A DNA stretch of 64,000 bases, from contig CAVVIH010000002.1 of NCBI GenBank assembly GCA_963748295.1, positions 124,001-188,000 on the forward strand, written 5' to 3'. This document shows, in pieces, positions 16,785-25,880 of this stretch. The DNA is from CAVVIH01 sp963748295. GTDB taxonomy: Bacteria; Acidobacteriota; Vicinamibacteria; Vicinamibacterales; 2-12-FULL-66-21. Every line of letters starts with the position of its first letter. Within the stretch, counting starts at the first letter, position 1. The translations under genes were made by a program, and so were the position numbers. Below the pieces are notes generated by a model. It did not search any database. It worked only from the letters and a program-made list of their open reading frames with translations, and was not told the DNA's origin.

Positions 16785-17393
16785 TTAGTTGTCGCCGAGC
16801 TTGAACCGCACGAAGCGCGGGATGGCGATGTTCTCGCCGAGGCGCGCGATCGCCTGCTGCACGACCTGTCCGATCGTGACCTTCGGATCGCGAATCGACG
16901 GCTGGTCGAGCAGGCAGACCTGTTCGAAGTAGCTGTTCAGCTTTCCCTCGACGATCTTCTGGACCACCGGCTCGGGCTTGTTCTGGCCTTCCACCTGCGA
17001 GCGGTAGATGGCGCGCTCGCGCTCGAGCATGTCGGCGGGCACGTCGTCGCGACGGACGTACTGCGGGTTGGCGGCGGCGATGTGCATCGCGATCTCGCGC
17101 GTCAGGCTCTGGAAGTCCTCGGTCCGCGCCACGAAGTCGGACTCGCAGTTCACTTCCACCAGCACGCCGATCTTGCCGTTCATGTGGATGTAGTGGCCGA
17201 CCATCCCTTCGTTGGTCGAGCGTCCGGCCTTCTTGGTCGCCTGCGCGAGCCCCTGCTTGCGCAGGATCGTCACCGCTTCCTCGAGATTGCCCTTCGCCTC
17301 GACCAGCGCCTTCTTGCATTCCATCATGCCCGCGCCGGTCTGATCGCGCAGCTTCTTCACCAGTTCCGCGTTGATTTCCATTGCAGTCGCCAT
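16785..17393 (-). CDS. tsf: Elongation factor Ts (short form)
   Basis: 202 residues, close to the short Thermus-like form rather than the 283-residue E. coli form. Nucleotide exchange factor for EF-Tu. It has the N-terminal UBA-like domain (VKKLRDQTGAGMMECKKALVEAKGN), the EF-Tu contact region and the core VLVEVNCESDFVARTEDF. ATG 17393 is preceded by GGGAG seven bases upstream. That Shine-Dalgarno-like sequence is the last word of the flanking repeat array, so translation start may depend on how the array folds. Confidence 0.95.
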   Translation of the reverse strand: MATAMEINAELVKKLRDQTGAGMMECKKALVEAKGNLEEAVTILRKQGLAQATKKAGRSTNEGMVGHYIHMNGKIGVLVEVNCESDFVARTEDFQSLTREIAMHIAAANPQYVRRDDVPADMLERERAIYRSQVEGQNKPEPVVQKIVEGKLNSYFEQVCLLDQPSIRDPKVTIGQVVQQAIARLGENIAIPRFVRFKLGDN

Positions 17394-17397
17394 TCGT

Positions 17398-17482
17398 CAA
17401 CTCCCAAAAAACCCAACTCCCAATTCCCAAATTCCTTGTTTCTTTCTCCCTTGGGAGTTGGGAGTTGGAAGTTGGGAGTTGT
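17398..17482. repeat. AACTCCCAA-family repeat immediately upstream of tsf
   Basis: Left part carries CTCCCAAAAAACCCAACTCCC-type words, right part the complement (TTGGGAGTTGGGAGTTGG and further copies). Read on the minus strand, the last word supplies the GGGAG in front of the tsf start, so a hairpin would bury the ribosome binding site. It lies in the rpsB-tsf spacer, which is otherwise about 70 bases. Confidence 0.8.
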
Positions 17483-17550
17483 CTTCGTTAGTACAACAAA
17501 AAGCCGGCGCGGGGAATCCCGGCCGGCGCGTCAAACATTTTCGAACGGCC

Positions 17551-18342
17551 CTAGACGGAGGCCGTGGACGTCGCCTGCTCCCGCGTCTGCCGGGCCGGCC
17601 GCGAGCGGCGGCCGCGATCGTCGCCGTCGCCTTCGTTGTCCTGGGCCTGCGCCGACTCGCGGATCGTGCGGCCTTCGATCACCGCGTCGGCGATGCGGGC
17701 GGCGAACAGCCGAATCGCGCGCAGCGCGTCGTCGTTGCCGGGAATCACGAAATCGACTTCATCCGGATCGCAGTTGGTGTCGACGACGCCGATCACCGGA
17801 ATCTTCAGCTTGCGCGCCTCGTCGACGGCGATCTTCTCCTTGCGCGTGTCGACCACGAACAGCGCGTCGGGGAGCCGGGACATGTTGCGGATGCCTTCGA
17901 GGTTCTTCTGCAGCTTGCGCTTTTCCTTTTCGAGCTGCGAGATCTCCTTCTTCGAGAGCGTGTCGTAGCGGCCGTCGGTCTCCATCGCCTCGAGGTCGCG
18001 CAGGCGGCCGAGGCTGCGCTGAATCGTCGTGAAGTTCGTCAGCAGCCCGCCCAGCCAGCGCTGGTTCACGTAATACATGCCGCATCGCTGGGCTTCCTCG
18101 GCGACCGCGTCCTGCGCCTGCCGCTTGGTGCCCACGAACAGGATCGTCTTGCCTTCCGACGCGGAGTTCGAGGTGAAGCGCTCGGCTTCGCCGAACAGCT
18201 TCGCCGTCTTCGCCAGGTCGATGATGTAGATCCCGTTCCGCTCCCCGAAGATGTACGCCTTCATCTTCGGGTTCCAGCGCTTCGTCTGGTGGCCGAAGTG
18301 GACGCCAGCCTCGAGCAAATCCTTCAACGCGATGCCGGTCAA
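17551..18342 (-). CDS. rpsB: 30S ribosomal protein S2
   Basis: 263 residues. Family signatures are present: ALKDLLEAGVHFGHQTKRWNP at the N-terminus (S2 signature 1 region), PKMKAYIFGERNGIYIIDL, FVGTKRQAQDAVAEEA, VNQRWLGGLLTNF, and PVIGVVDTNCDPDEVDFVIPGNDDALRAI (signature 2). The C-terminal 35 residues are low-complexity and charged, as in many S2 proteins. It is the third gene of the rplM-rpsI-rpsB-tsf-pyrH-frr run, 12 bases after rpsI. Confidence 0.97.
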   Translation of the reverse strand: MTGIALKDLLEAGVHFGHQTKRWNPKMKAYIFGERNGIYIIDLAKTAKLFGEAERFTSNSASEGKTILFVGTKRQAQDAVAEEAQRCGMYYVNQRWLGGLLTNFTTIQRSLGRLRDLEAMETDGRYDTLSKKEISQLEKEKRKLQKNLEGIRNMSRLPDALFVVDTRKEKIAVDEARKLKIPVIGVVDTNCDPDEVDFVIPGNDDALRAIRLFAARIADAVIEGRTIRESAQAQDNEGDGDDRGRRSRPARQTREQATSTASV

Positions 18343-18353
18343 ATTGTCTCCTT

Positions 18354-18752
18354 TTATCTCTTGCTGAACTGGAAGCGCTTGCGCGCGCCCTTCTGTCCGT
18401 ACTTCTTGCGTTCCTTGATGCGCGCGTCGCGCGTCAGGAAACCCGCCTTCTTGAGCCGCTGCCGCAGCTCGATGTTGTATGCCACGAGCGCCCGGGCGAT
18501 GCCGAGGCGCAGCGCGCCGGCCTGACCGGCGATGCCGCCGCCCGCGAGCGTCGCGAGCACGTCGAACTTGTCGCCGGTTTCCGTGACCGCCAGCGGCTGC
18601 TTGATCTGGGTGCGCAGCGCTTCGGTGGGGAAGGCCGTCTCGAGCGGCTTGGCGTTGACGATGATGCCGCCGGTGCCGGGGCGGAGAAACACGCGGGCGG
18701 TCGACGTCTTGCGCCGTCCCGTCCCGTAGTACTGAATGCCTGCTGCTGCCAC
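18354..18752 (-). CDS. rpsI: 30S ribosomal protein S9
   Basis: About 132 residues from GTG 18752 (MAAAGIQYYGTGRRK), which lies just after the rplM stop; a TTG three codons earlier would overlap rplM. The family motifs GTGRRKTSTARVFL at the start, GGGIAGQAGALRLGIARAL in the middle and the basic tail RKKYGQKGARKRFQFSKR reaching into the P site are intact. Usual length is 128-135. It is paired with rplM as in most bacteria. Confidence 0.96.
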   Translation of the reverse strand: MAAAGIQYYGTGRRKTSTARVFLRPGTGGIIVNAKPLETAFPTEALRTQIKQPLAVTETGDKFDVLATLAGGGIAGQAGALRLGIARALVAYNIELRQRLKKAGFLTRDARIKERKKYGQKGARKRFQFSKR

Positions 18753-18753
18753 G

Positions 18754-19203
18754 TTATGCAACCTCGCGCTTGCCTGACTTGTTCAACGGACGCGGCTTCT
18801 GAGCCTGATGCTTGTGCTGCGCGTCCGCATAGACCTTCAGCTTGCGCCACATCGCTTCGCCCAGCTTCGTCTTGGGGAGCATGCCGCGCACCGCCTCTTC
18901 CACCATCCGAGCCGGGCTCTTCTGGCGGACTTCCTTCGCACGCTCTTCACGCAGCCCGCCTTCGTAGCCGCTGTGATACCGGTAGACCTTCTGCTCTTCC
19001 TTCCGGCCGGTCAGCCGTACGCGCGCCGCGTTGACGATCACCACGTGATCGCCGACATCGATATGGGGCGTGTAGATCGGCTTGTGCTTCCCCTGCAGGA
19101 GTCGCGCCGCCTCGGTCGCCACCCGGCCGAGGACCTGGCCCTCGGCATCAATCAAATGCCACTGCCGCTCGACACTTCCGGCAGTGGGGACAAACGAACC
19201 CAT
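18754..19203 (-). CDS. rplM: 50S ribosomal protein L13
   Basis: 149 residues from ATG 19203, chosen because GAAAGGA lies six bases upstream; a TTG six codons earlier is less likely. L13 signatures: WHLIDAEGQVLGRVATEAARLLQGKHKPIYTP is split across the N-terminal half, GDHVVIVNAARVRLTGRKEEQKVYRYHSGY in the middle, and EEAVRGMLPKTKLGEAMWRKLKVY in the C-terminal half. It is the first gene of the translation operon, with a roughly 160-base leader behind the promoter at 19369-19397. Confidence 0.96.
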   Translation of the reverse strand: MGSFVPTAGSVERQWHLIDAEGQVLGRVATEAARLLQGKHKPIYTPHIDVGDHVVIVNAARVRLTGRKEEQKVYRYHSGYEGGLREERAKEVRQKSPARMVEEAVRGMLPKTKLGEAMWRKLKVYADAQHKHQAQKPRPLNKSGKREVA

Positions 19204-19743
19204 TGAAATCCTTTCGGCCAAAGCAGCCGTCGATGAGATCCCCGGCGAACTCCGCGGGGGTCCCTGGCCGTGGCCTTCACCATTATTTCGGGTCGACCGC
19301 CGCTAGTTCGGCGCCGACGAGGACGTCAGCGCAGGCAGTCGGCCTCATTCAAAGGACGGCAAACCAAGAGGATACCGACGATTGCGGGGATTGTCAAGAG
19401 ACGCGGGGGCGCTCGGATCAGGTCGCCGACCACCCGGATCCGGAGACGCGGATCATCGCAGATCGGGTATCGGACTGACGCAATCGACGGCCATCCGCGC
19501 TGATCTGCGCCTGTACGCAGATTCTACTATTACACAACCGTAAGGGCGCGACAAAACTGTCAACCATCCCTTCCCGGCTCTGCAGCACCTGATTCCACAA
19601 CTGCGCATTTCTGCCGGTTTTCGTCGTCTCGATGCCGTGGCACCCAACTTGCCGCCCCGACCCTCCGAACGAGCGGCCGATCACGCGGTTGCAGGTGTGT
19701 CCGGCGCTCTCGAACCCTCGATTCTCAACGATAGGAATCACTG
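19204..19743. other. 540-base intergenic region between rplM and pilM
   Basis: No gene found. On the minus strand it holds the rplM promoter and a leader of about 160 bases, long enough for an autoregulatory RNA structure though none is recognised. Around 19433-19525 there are degenerate words of the GATC(A/T)GCG/ATCCGCG type related to those at 51018-51144. The right end contains the pilM ribosome binding site (AGGAATCACT before GTG 19744). Confidence 0.7.
19369..19397 (-). promoter_or_regulatory. Strong sigma70-type promoter for the rplM operon
   Basis: On the minus strand a perfect TTGACA (19392-19397), a 17-base spacer and TATCCT (19369-19374). Transcription would start near 19362 and read into rplM with a 160-base leader. 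It is the best consensus promoter I found in the window, and its position before a ribosomal operon fits. Confidence 0.8.
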
Positions 19744-20802
19744 GTGTTTCGCAGAACCAAAGCCCTGGTCGGCCTCGATATTGGTTCGAGCGCTGTCAAA
19801 GCCGTCGAGCTGAAATCGGTCGGCAAGGCCTACAAGGTCACCGCCTTCGGCAGCGAGCCGGTTCCGCCCGACAGCATCGTCGACGGCGCGATCATCGACG
19901 GCGCGTCGGTGGTCGATGCGATCAAGCGGCTGTTCGACTCGCGCGGCATCAAGACCAAGGATGTCGCCGCGTCGCTGTCGGGTAACGCCGTCATCGTCAA
20001 GAAAATCTCGCTGCCGGCGATGACGGCAGCGGAGCTGTCCGAGTCGATCTACTGGGAGGCGGAGCAGTACATCCCGTTCGACATCCAGGACGTCAACCTC
20101 GATTACCAGATCCTCGACCAGGGCAACGCGGCGGCGGGCAAGAGCACGATGGACGTCCTGCTGGTTGCCGCCAAGAAAGAGAAGATCGCCGACTACACCG
20201 GCGTCATCGGACAGGCCGGCCGCACGGCGGTCGTCGTCGACGTCGATGCGTTTGCGCTGCAGAACGCCTACGAAGCCAACTATGGCGTCGAGCCCGCGGC
20301 CGTCGTCGTGCTGCTCAACGTCGGCGCCAGCGCCACGAACATCAACATCCTGCACGGCGATCAGTCGGTCTTCACCCGCGACATCTCGATTGGCGGCAAC
20401 GCCTATACCGAAGCGCTCCAGAAGGAGCTGAATCTGCCGTTCGAGCAGGCCGATCGCCTGAAGCGCGGCGAGGCCGTCGAGGGCGCCAGCTACGCGGATG
20501 CCACGCCGGTGCTGCGAGCGGTCACCGAGAACGTGATGCTCGAGGTGCAGAAGACCTTCGACTTCTTCAAGGCCAGCGCGACAGTCGAGCACATCACGCG
20601 CGTCGTGGTGAGCGGCGGCGCGTCGCGCGCCGAAGGGTTCCTCGAGATGCTCGGCGAGCGCTTCAACGCGCCGGTCGAAGTCTTCGATCCTTTCAAGAAG
20701 GTGTCGTTCGACGCCAAGAAGTTCAACGTGGCCGCCGAAGCCGTCGGGCCGACGGTCGCGGTGGCGGTGGGGCTGGCGCTTCGCCGGGCGGGTGACCGAT
20801 GA
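19744..20802 (+). CDS. pilM: Type IV pilus assembly ATPase-like protein PilM
   Basis: 352 residues, actin-like fold. PilM is cytoplasmic and binds the N-terminal tail of PilN to link the inner-membrane PilNO complex to the pilus motor. Motifs: VGLDIGSSAVKAVEL (phosphate 1), AVIVKKISLPAMTAAELSESIYWEAEQYIPFD (PilM hallmark), LLNVGASATNINIL (phosphate 2) and VVSGGASRAEGF (adenosine loop). GTG start with a fair RBS. The stop overlaps the pilN start by 4 bases, opening a pilMNOPQ operon. Confidence 0.95.
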   Translation: MFRRTKALVGLDIGSSAVKAVELKSVGKAYKVTAFGSEPVPPDSIVDGAIIDGASVVDAIKRLFDSRGIKTKDVAASLSGNAVIVKKISLPAMTAAELSESIYWEAEQYIPFDIQDVNLDYQILDQGNAAAGKSTMDVLLVAAKKEKIADYTGVIGQAGRTAVVVDVDAFALQNAYEANYGVEPAAVVVLLNVGASATNINILHGDQSVFTRDISIGGNAYTEALQKELNLPFEQADRLKRGEAVEGASYADATPVLRAVTENVMLEVQKTFDFFKASATVEHITRVVVSGGASRAEGFLEMLGERFNAPVEVFDPFKKVSFDAKKFNVAAEAVGPTVAVAVGLALRRAGDR

Positions 20803-21441
20803 TTCGGATCAACCTCCTGGCGGCGGAGCGCGAACGCGCGAAGAAGCCGCGCGGCGCGCTGATTCCCGCGGCGCACCGCGTCACGATTGGCGCCTCCGTC
20901 ATCCTGATCGCGACGATGCTCGGCATCGGCTGGTGGTTCTGGATCCTGCACCAGCAATCGACCTCGATCGACCAGGCGATCGCCCAGCGCCGACGCCGAA
21001 ACGCTGAAGCTGCGCGGCGTGCTCAGCCAGGTGCAGAAGTTCGAGAGCCGCAAGGCGCAGCTGCAGCAGCGCGTCACGCTCATCGAGCAGCTGCGGTCCG
21101 GCCAGAGCGCGCCGGTCTACGTCCTCGACAAGATCAGCCGCAGTCTGCCCGATCGCCTCTGGCTGACCGACCTCAAGCAGACCGGGCAGGACTTCACGAT
21201 CACGGGCTTCGGCACGTCGATGACGGCGGTGTCGGACTTCATCGTGAACCTGGAGAGCACCAACCGGTTCAAGAAGCCGGTCGAGATCGTTGACAGCCAG
21301 GTGCAGTCCGACAAGAGCGGCAACGAGATCGTGCGGTTCTCGGTCAAGGCCACCTACTTCGATCCCGACGCGCCGCAGCCGGCGGCGGCGGCTCCGGCGG
21401 CGAAACCTGGTGGCCGCGGCGGCGGACGCGGGGCCAATTAG
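20799..21441 (+). CDS. pilN: Type IV pilus assembly protein PilN (one-base frameshift)
   Basis: Inner-membrane bitopic protein. The N-terminus MIRINLLAAERERAKKP is the conserved PilM-binding motif (INLLP-like), followed by one membrane helix (VTIGASVILIATMLGIGWWFW) and a periplasmic coiled coil and ferredoxin-like domain (LPDRLWLTDLKQTGQDFTITGF). The frame breaks at 20988: one extra C after the codons for AIAQ. Removing it gives ADAETLKLRGVLSQVQKF and a full product of about 213 residues. Since the rest is intact, I treat it as a sequencing insertion. Confidence 0.88.
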
Positions 21442-21452
21442 CACGCACCCAT

Positions 21453-22064
21453 ATGCAGTTCTCGCTCAGCAAACTTCCGTGGCAGGCACAGATCGGCGCG
21501 TTCGTCCTGGTGTGCGCCGGCGCGGTGTTCGGCTTCTGGTACTTCTACGTCGCCGATCTCCAGGCCGACATCAACATGCGCCAGTCGCGTCTGAACACGC
21601 TCAAGAAGGACGTCGCGAAAGGCGTGGCTACCGCGCGCCGCCTGCCGGAGTTCCAGGCGCAGGTCGATCAGCTCGAGGAGCGGCTCGCCAGTTTGACCGC
21701 GGTGCTGCCGGAGCAGAAGGACGTCGCCGACATCCTGCGGCGCCTGCAGACGCTGGCCACCCAGTCGAGCCTGTCGATTCAGCGCTTCACGCCGCAGCCG
21801 ACGGTCCAGCAGACGCTCTACGCCGAAGTGCCGTTCCGGCTGCAGGCCGAAGGCACGTATCACAACCTGGGCGCGTTCTTCGATCGGATCAGCAAGTTTC
21901 CGCGAATCATCAACATCAGCGAGATCTCGATTCGCGCCGCCAACGATGCGGCGAGCGGCACCACCATCGTCGCCGAATGCCTGGCCACCACATTCGTGCT
22001 GCAGGAAGGCGTCGTCGCCAAGAAGGGCGCCCGCACCGTTCCCAAGCAGCCGTCGACGAAGTGA
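21453..22064 (+). CDS. pilO: Type IV pilus assembly protein PilO
   Basis: 203 residues. One N-terminal membrane helix (QIGAFVLVCAGAVFGFWYFYV), a coiled coil (about 35-80, LNTLKKDVAKGVATARRLPEF and QLEERLASL) and a periplasmic ferredoxin-like domain (LSIQRFTPQP, then AEVPFRLQAEGTYHNLGAFFDRISKFPRIINISE). It forms a heterodimer with PilN and contacts PilP. The spacing to pilN is 11 bases and to pilP 7 bases. Identification by motifs and operon position is firm. Confidence 0.94.
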   Translation: MQFSLSKLPWQAQIGAFVLVCAGAVFGFWYFYVADLQADINMRQSRLNTLKKDVAKGVATARRLPEFQAQVDQLEERLASLTAVLPEQKDVADILRRLQTLATQSSLSIQRFTPQPTVQQTLYAEVPFRLQAEGTYHNLGAFFDRISKFPRIINISEISIRAANDAASGTTIVAECLATTFVLQEGVVAKKGARTVPKQPSTK

Positions 22065-22071
22065 GGACGTG

Positions 22072-22596
22072 ATGAGGAAAACGATCCTGCTCTGCGGGCT
22101 CTTCACGTTCGGCTGCGCGTTGATGCTGGCGGCACAGACGCCGGAGACCAAGCCGGCCCCGGCCGCGCCGGGAGTCGCCGGCGCGGTCGAGCAGCCGAAG
22201 GGCGCTCAGCCCGCTCCGCCGGCGCCGTTCTCGTACGAGCCCGAGGGGCGCCGCGATCCGTTCCTCAGCCTGCTCGGGCGCGGCAACGATCCGAAGACGA
22301 CGGCGTCGCGGCCGTCGGGCGTCGCCGGACTGCTGATCGCCGAAGTCACGGTCAAGGGAATTGTCCGCGACAAGGGCGGCTTCATCGCCATGATTCAGGG
22401 GAGCGACAGCAAGACGTTCATCGTTCGCACCGGCGATCGCCTGTTCGACGGTTCGGTGAAGTCGATCGTGGCTGACAAAGTGGTGTTCTCGCAGGACGTC
22501 AGCGATCCGCTGTCGCTCGTGAAACAGCGGGAGGTGCCCAAGGCCGTGCGGCCGGCCGATGGACGGGGCACTCCTCCCGACTCCGACAATCCATGA
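22072..22596 (+). CDS. pilP: Type IV pilus assembly protein PilP
   Basis: 174 residues from ATG 22072 (MRKTILLCGLFTFGCAL), a signal peptide with a possible lipobox at Cys15; an in-frame extension upstream overlaps pilO and is ignored. The linker is Pro-rich and followed by FSYEPEGRRDPF, the PilP hallmark, and a beta domain (LLIAEVTVKGIVRDKGGFIAMI, TGDRLFDGSVKSI). PilP bridges PilNO to the PilQ secretin. The next gene is pilQ, 52 bases on. Confidence 0.92.
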   Translation: MRKTILLCGLFTFGCALMLAAQTPETKPAPAAPGVAGAVEQPKGAQPAPPAPFSYEPEGRRDPFLSLLGRGNDPKTTASRPSGVAGLLIAEVTVKGIVRDKGGFIAMIQGSDSKTFIVRTGDRLFDGSVKSIVADKVVFSQDVSDPLSLVKQREVPKAVRPADGRGTPPDSDNP

Positions 22597-22648
22597 CCCA
22601 TGCCACTGATACATAACGCGATTACGCATACTGGAAAGAGCCGAATCG

Positions 22649-25204
22649 ATGAGCGCGAAGACGGGAGAAGCGGCACAGCCGCGCGTGATCGCGAAGCGGG
22701 CTGTGACCCTGGCAGTAGGAGCAGCGATCGCCGCGGCGACCAGCATGGGGCTGGCGGCCACGACCTCGGCCGTCAGGCTGATCGGCGTGTCCGCGGCCGG
22801 CAACGCCGTGCTGATCGAAGCGAGCGAACCGGTCGCCTACTCGGTGGCGCGTCCGAATCCGCTGACGGTGACGATCGACATGCGGAACGTGTCGGTCGCC
22901 GAGGCGCGGAACGAGGTGCGGCGTCACGGGCCGATCGCCGGCGTGCGCGTGGAGCAGGCCAACGCGGCGGATGGACGGGCGGTCGCGCGCGTGCATCTCG
23001 ACCTGTCGGGTCCCTCCGAATACAAAGTACGGAGCGCGCGCAACACGATTCGCGTCGAGCTCACCCCATCGTCCGGGACGCCCGCTCGCGCAGCAGCAAA
23101 CAGCACGCCGAGCCCGGCAGCGGCAGTGCCGGTCAAGAAGGCGGTCGCCGCCGAGGAACCGGCGCCGGCCAGTTCGGCGACGATGGTGCCCGCGACCGCC
23201 ATCGAGCGTGTGCAGAGCCGCCGTTCCGACACGGCGACGATCGTCACGTTGAGCGGCGACGGGCATCTCGCACCTGCGCGGGTGACGGAAAGCGAAACCG
23301 CGCCGCGCCGTCTGATTCTCGATTTTCCGAATGTCATCACCCGCGCACCCAGCCAGACTGAAATTGGCGGCATGGTCAAGAAGGTGCGCGTCGCGCTCAA
23401 CAGCCACAAGCCGGTGATCACCCGCGTCGTGATGGAGATCGAACCGACGACGACGTATCGCGTCGAGCGTTCGGGTGAAGCGGGCCGCGACCTCGCGGTG
23501 GTGTTCAGCCAGAACGAAACGCAGAACGCGGTGCTCGTCGCGCCGCCGGAAGAGCCCGCCGCGCCGGTGCAGCCCGAGCCGCCGATCACGCTCGAACAGG
23601 CGATGGCGAACGTCTCGTCGATCACGCCGGCCGCACCCGCCGGGCCGCCCGCCGATCCGATGGCGGCGCTGAAGCTCGTGGCGCCTCCGGTCACCAGGGC
23701 ATCGGCGCCGAATCTCGCCGCGCGCCCCAAGGCCGAGCGCTCGCCGTCTCCGGCCGCTCAGACGCCGCCCGCGACCGCGTCGTCGCCGCGGGTGCTCTCG
23801 CCGATCCAGAGCGCGCCGCCGGCGCCGCCGTCATCGCCTGTTGCGCAGTCTCCCTCAACGCCGGCGAGCCCGGTGGCGCCACCCGGGCCGTCACCCGCCG
23901 GGCCGACGACGATCGGGGGAGCACAGAAGACATACACCGGGCATCCGATCAGCCTCGACTTCACCGGTGGTGATCTGCGGACCGTGCTGCGCCTGTTCGC
24001 CGAGGTCAGCGGACTGAACATGATCATCGACCCCGACGTGCAGGGGTCGGTGGACATCGTGCTCACGGACGTTCCGTGGGATCAGGCCCTCGAGGTCATC
24101 CTGCGCGGCAATCAGCTCGACTATACGGTCGACGGCACGATCGTTCGCATCGCGAAAATCGATACACTGCGCAAGGAACAGGATTCGAGACAGGCGCTGG
24201 CCAGGTCGTCCGCCGAAGCAGGTACCCTCGTGGTGCGCACGTTCCCTCTGAGCTATGCCCGGGCCGCTCAAGCCGCGCCGCTGATCAGAAAGGCAGCCCT
24301 GTCCGCCCGCGGCGACGTGCAGATCGACGAGCGCACGAACACCCTCATCATCACCGACCTGCCCGCACGGCTCGACACCGCCGCGTCGCTGATCGGCACG
24401 CTCGATCGCGCCGAGCCGCAGGTGGAAGTCGAAGCCCGCATCGTCCAGACGTCGCGCGACTTCGCGCGCGCCATCGGCGTCCAGTGGGGTCTCAACGGAC
24501 GGGTCGCGCCGGAGCTGGGCAACACGACCGACCTCGCGTTCCCGAACCGCGGCAGCATCGGCGGCCGCGTCGGCGGCCAGCAGGGATCCGCCGCGACCGA
24601 TCCGCGCGGCAATCCGATCGACAACACCGGCACCGCGGTGAACCTGCCGGCGGCCGCGGCGACATCCGCGATCGGCCTCGCGCTTGGCGCGGTGAACGGC
24701 GCGTTCAACCTCGACGTCGCGTTGACGGCGCTCGAGAACTCCGGCAAGGGGCGCATCCTTTCGACGCCGCGGCTGACGACCCAGAACAACATCCAGGCGG
24801 AGGTCTCGCAAGGTATTCAGATCCCGATTCAGACCGTCGCCAACAACACCGTCACCGTCACGTTCAAGGACGCCGTGCTGATCCTGCGCGTGACGCCGCA
24901 GATCACCGCCGCCAACACCGTCATCATGAAGGTGGAGATCGAGAACGCGACCGCCGACTTCAGCCGCGAGGTCAACGGCATCCCGCCGATCGACACCCAG
25001 CGCGCGAACACGCAGGTCCAGATCAACGACGGCGCGACCACCGTCATCGGCGGCATCTTCGTCACCCGCGAGGACACCTCGAGCGATCGGGTGCCGATGC
25101 TGCACCGGATTCCGCTGTTCGGCTGGTTGTTCAAGCGCGAGGCCAACTCCGACGAGAGCCGCGAGCTGCTGATCTTCATCACGCCGCGCATTCTGAAGGG
25201 CTAA
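22649..25204 (+). CDS. pilQ: Type IV pilus secretin PilQ
   Basis: 851 residues. Outer-membrane pore for the pilus. Signal sequence near the start, then two AMIN domains (about 40-135 and 195-290) that bind peptidoglycan, a long Pro/Ala/Ser linker, an STN/N0 domain (ISLDFTGGDLRTVLRLFAEVSGLNMII), an N1-type domain and the secretin domain (VEVEARIVQTSRDFARAIGVQWG; GRILSTPRLTTQNN; VPMLHRIPLFGWLFK). The C-terminus ELLIFITPRIL is canonical. All domains are in one frame. It is larger than E. coli-type GspD and distinct from the secretin at the left end. Confidence 0.96.
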   Translation: MSAKTGEAAQPRVIAKRAVTLAVGAAIAAATSMGLAATTSAVRLIGVSAAGNAVLIEASEPVAYSVARPNPLTVTIDMRNVSVAEARNEVRRHGPIAGVRVEQANAADGRAVARVHLDLSGPSEYKVRSARNTIRVELTPSSGTPARAAANSTPSPAAAVPVKKAVAAEEPAPASSATMVPATAIERVQSRRSDTATIVTLSGDGHLAPARVTESETAPRRLILDFPNVITRAPSQTEIGGMVKKVRVALNSHKPVITRVVMEIEPTTTYRVERSGEAGRDLAVVFSQNETQNAVLVAPPEEPAAPVQPEPPITLEQAMANVSSITPAAPAGPPADPMAALKLVAPPVTRASAPNLAARPKAERSPSPAAQTPPATASSPRVLSPIQSAPPAPPSSPVAQSPSTPASPVAPPGPSPAGPTTIGGAQKTYTGHPISLDFTGGDLRTVLRLFAEVSGLNMIIDPDVQGSVDIVLTDVPWDQALEVILRGNQLDYTVDGTIVRIAKIDTLRKEQDSRQALARSSAEAGTLVVRTFPLSYARAAQAAPLIRKAALSARGDVQIDERTNTLIITDLPARLDTAASLIGTLDRAEPQVEVEARIVQTSRDFARAIGVQWGLNGRVAPELGNTTDLAFPNRGSIGGRVGGQQGSAATDPRGNPIDNTGTAVNLPAAAATSAIGLALGAVNGAFNLDVALTALENSGKGRILSTPRLTTQNNIQAEVSQGIQIPIQTVANNTVTVTFKDAVLILRVTPQITAANTVIMKVEIENATADFSREVNGIPPIDTQRANTQVQINDGATTVIGGIFVTREDTSSDRVPMLHRIPLFGWLFKREANSDESRELLIFITPRILKG

Positions 25205-25214
25205 GGGAAGCGAC

Positions 25215-25847
25215 ATGGATTTCGGAGCACGACTGAACATGACCATTCGCAAGAAAGCGGTGTGGGGATCCGGCGTGGTGCTGGTCGGCGCCGTCCTGCT
25301 GATGCTCGCCTCGAGCGGGTGCGGCGACATGACGCGCGAGGGCACCGGCTCGGCCTTCCTCATTCTCGACGCGCTCGAGGCGGCGCCGGGCGCCGAGCCC
25401 GACAAGTTCGGCGGCATCCTGCTCTCCGACGTGCTCACGGTCGTCGACGACGTCCCGGGTGTCTACAACGACATCGGTCAGGTCACGGTGCGGCTGGCGA
25501 TGAAGGATCCGCTGCTCTCGCCGTCCTCGACCAACTCGATCACCATCAATCGCTATCGCGTCGAGTACAAGCGAGCCGACGGCCAGAACCGGCCGGGCAT
25601 CGACGTGCCGTTCGGCTTCGACGGCGGCCTCACTCTGACCATCCGCGGCGACGCGGTCACCGGCTCCTTCGAGATCGTGCGCCACGTCGCCAAGCAGGAA
25701 GCGCCGCTGAAGGCGCTGCTCATCAACGGCGTGATCATCTCGACGATCGCGGAGGTCACGTTCTACGGCCGCGACCAGGAGGGCCGCGAGGTCAGCGTGA
25801 TGGGACGGATTTCGATCGATTTCGGCAACTTCGCGGATCCTTCATAG
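25215..25847 (+). CDS. Hypothetical lipoprotein after pilQ
   Basis: 210 residues, with an N-terminal basic stretch, a hydrophobic segment (VVLVGAVLLMLASSGC) ending in a lipobox, then a beta-rich domain of about 170 residues with no family I recognise. ATG at 25239 (MTIRKK) is an alternative start giving a more typical signal peptide. It begins 10 bases after pilQ and is followed closely by another lipoprotein, so it is probably co-transcribed with the pilus genes and may be a pilotin-like or pilus-associated outer-membrane protein. That role is inferred from position only. Confidence 0.75.
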   Translation: MDFGARLNMTIRKKAVWGSGVVLVGAVLLMLASSGCGDMTREGTGSAFLILDALEAAPGAEPDKFGGILLSDVLTVVDDVPGVYNDIGQVTVRLAMKDPLLSPSSTNSITINRYRVEYKRADGQNRPGIDVPFGFDGGLTLTIRGDAVTGSFEIVRHVAKQEAPLKALLINGVIISTIAEVTFYGRDQEGREVSVMGRISIDFGNFADPS

Positions 25848-25880
25848 CCCTTGCTGTCCTGAGGCCAGGTGAGTAGTCAT

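Noticed and set aside
17398..17482. CRISPR-like array
   Set aside because: The units are degenerate 7-10 base words without regular spacers, and there are no cas genes.
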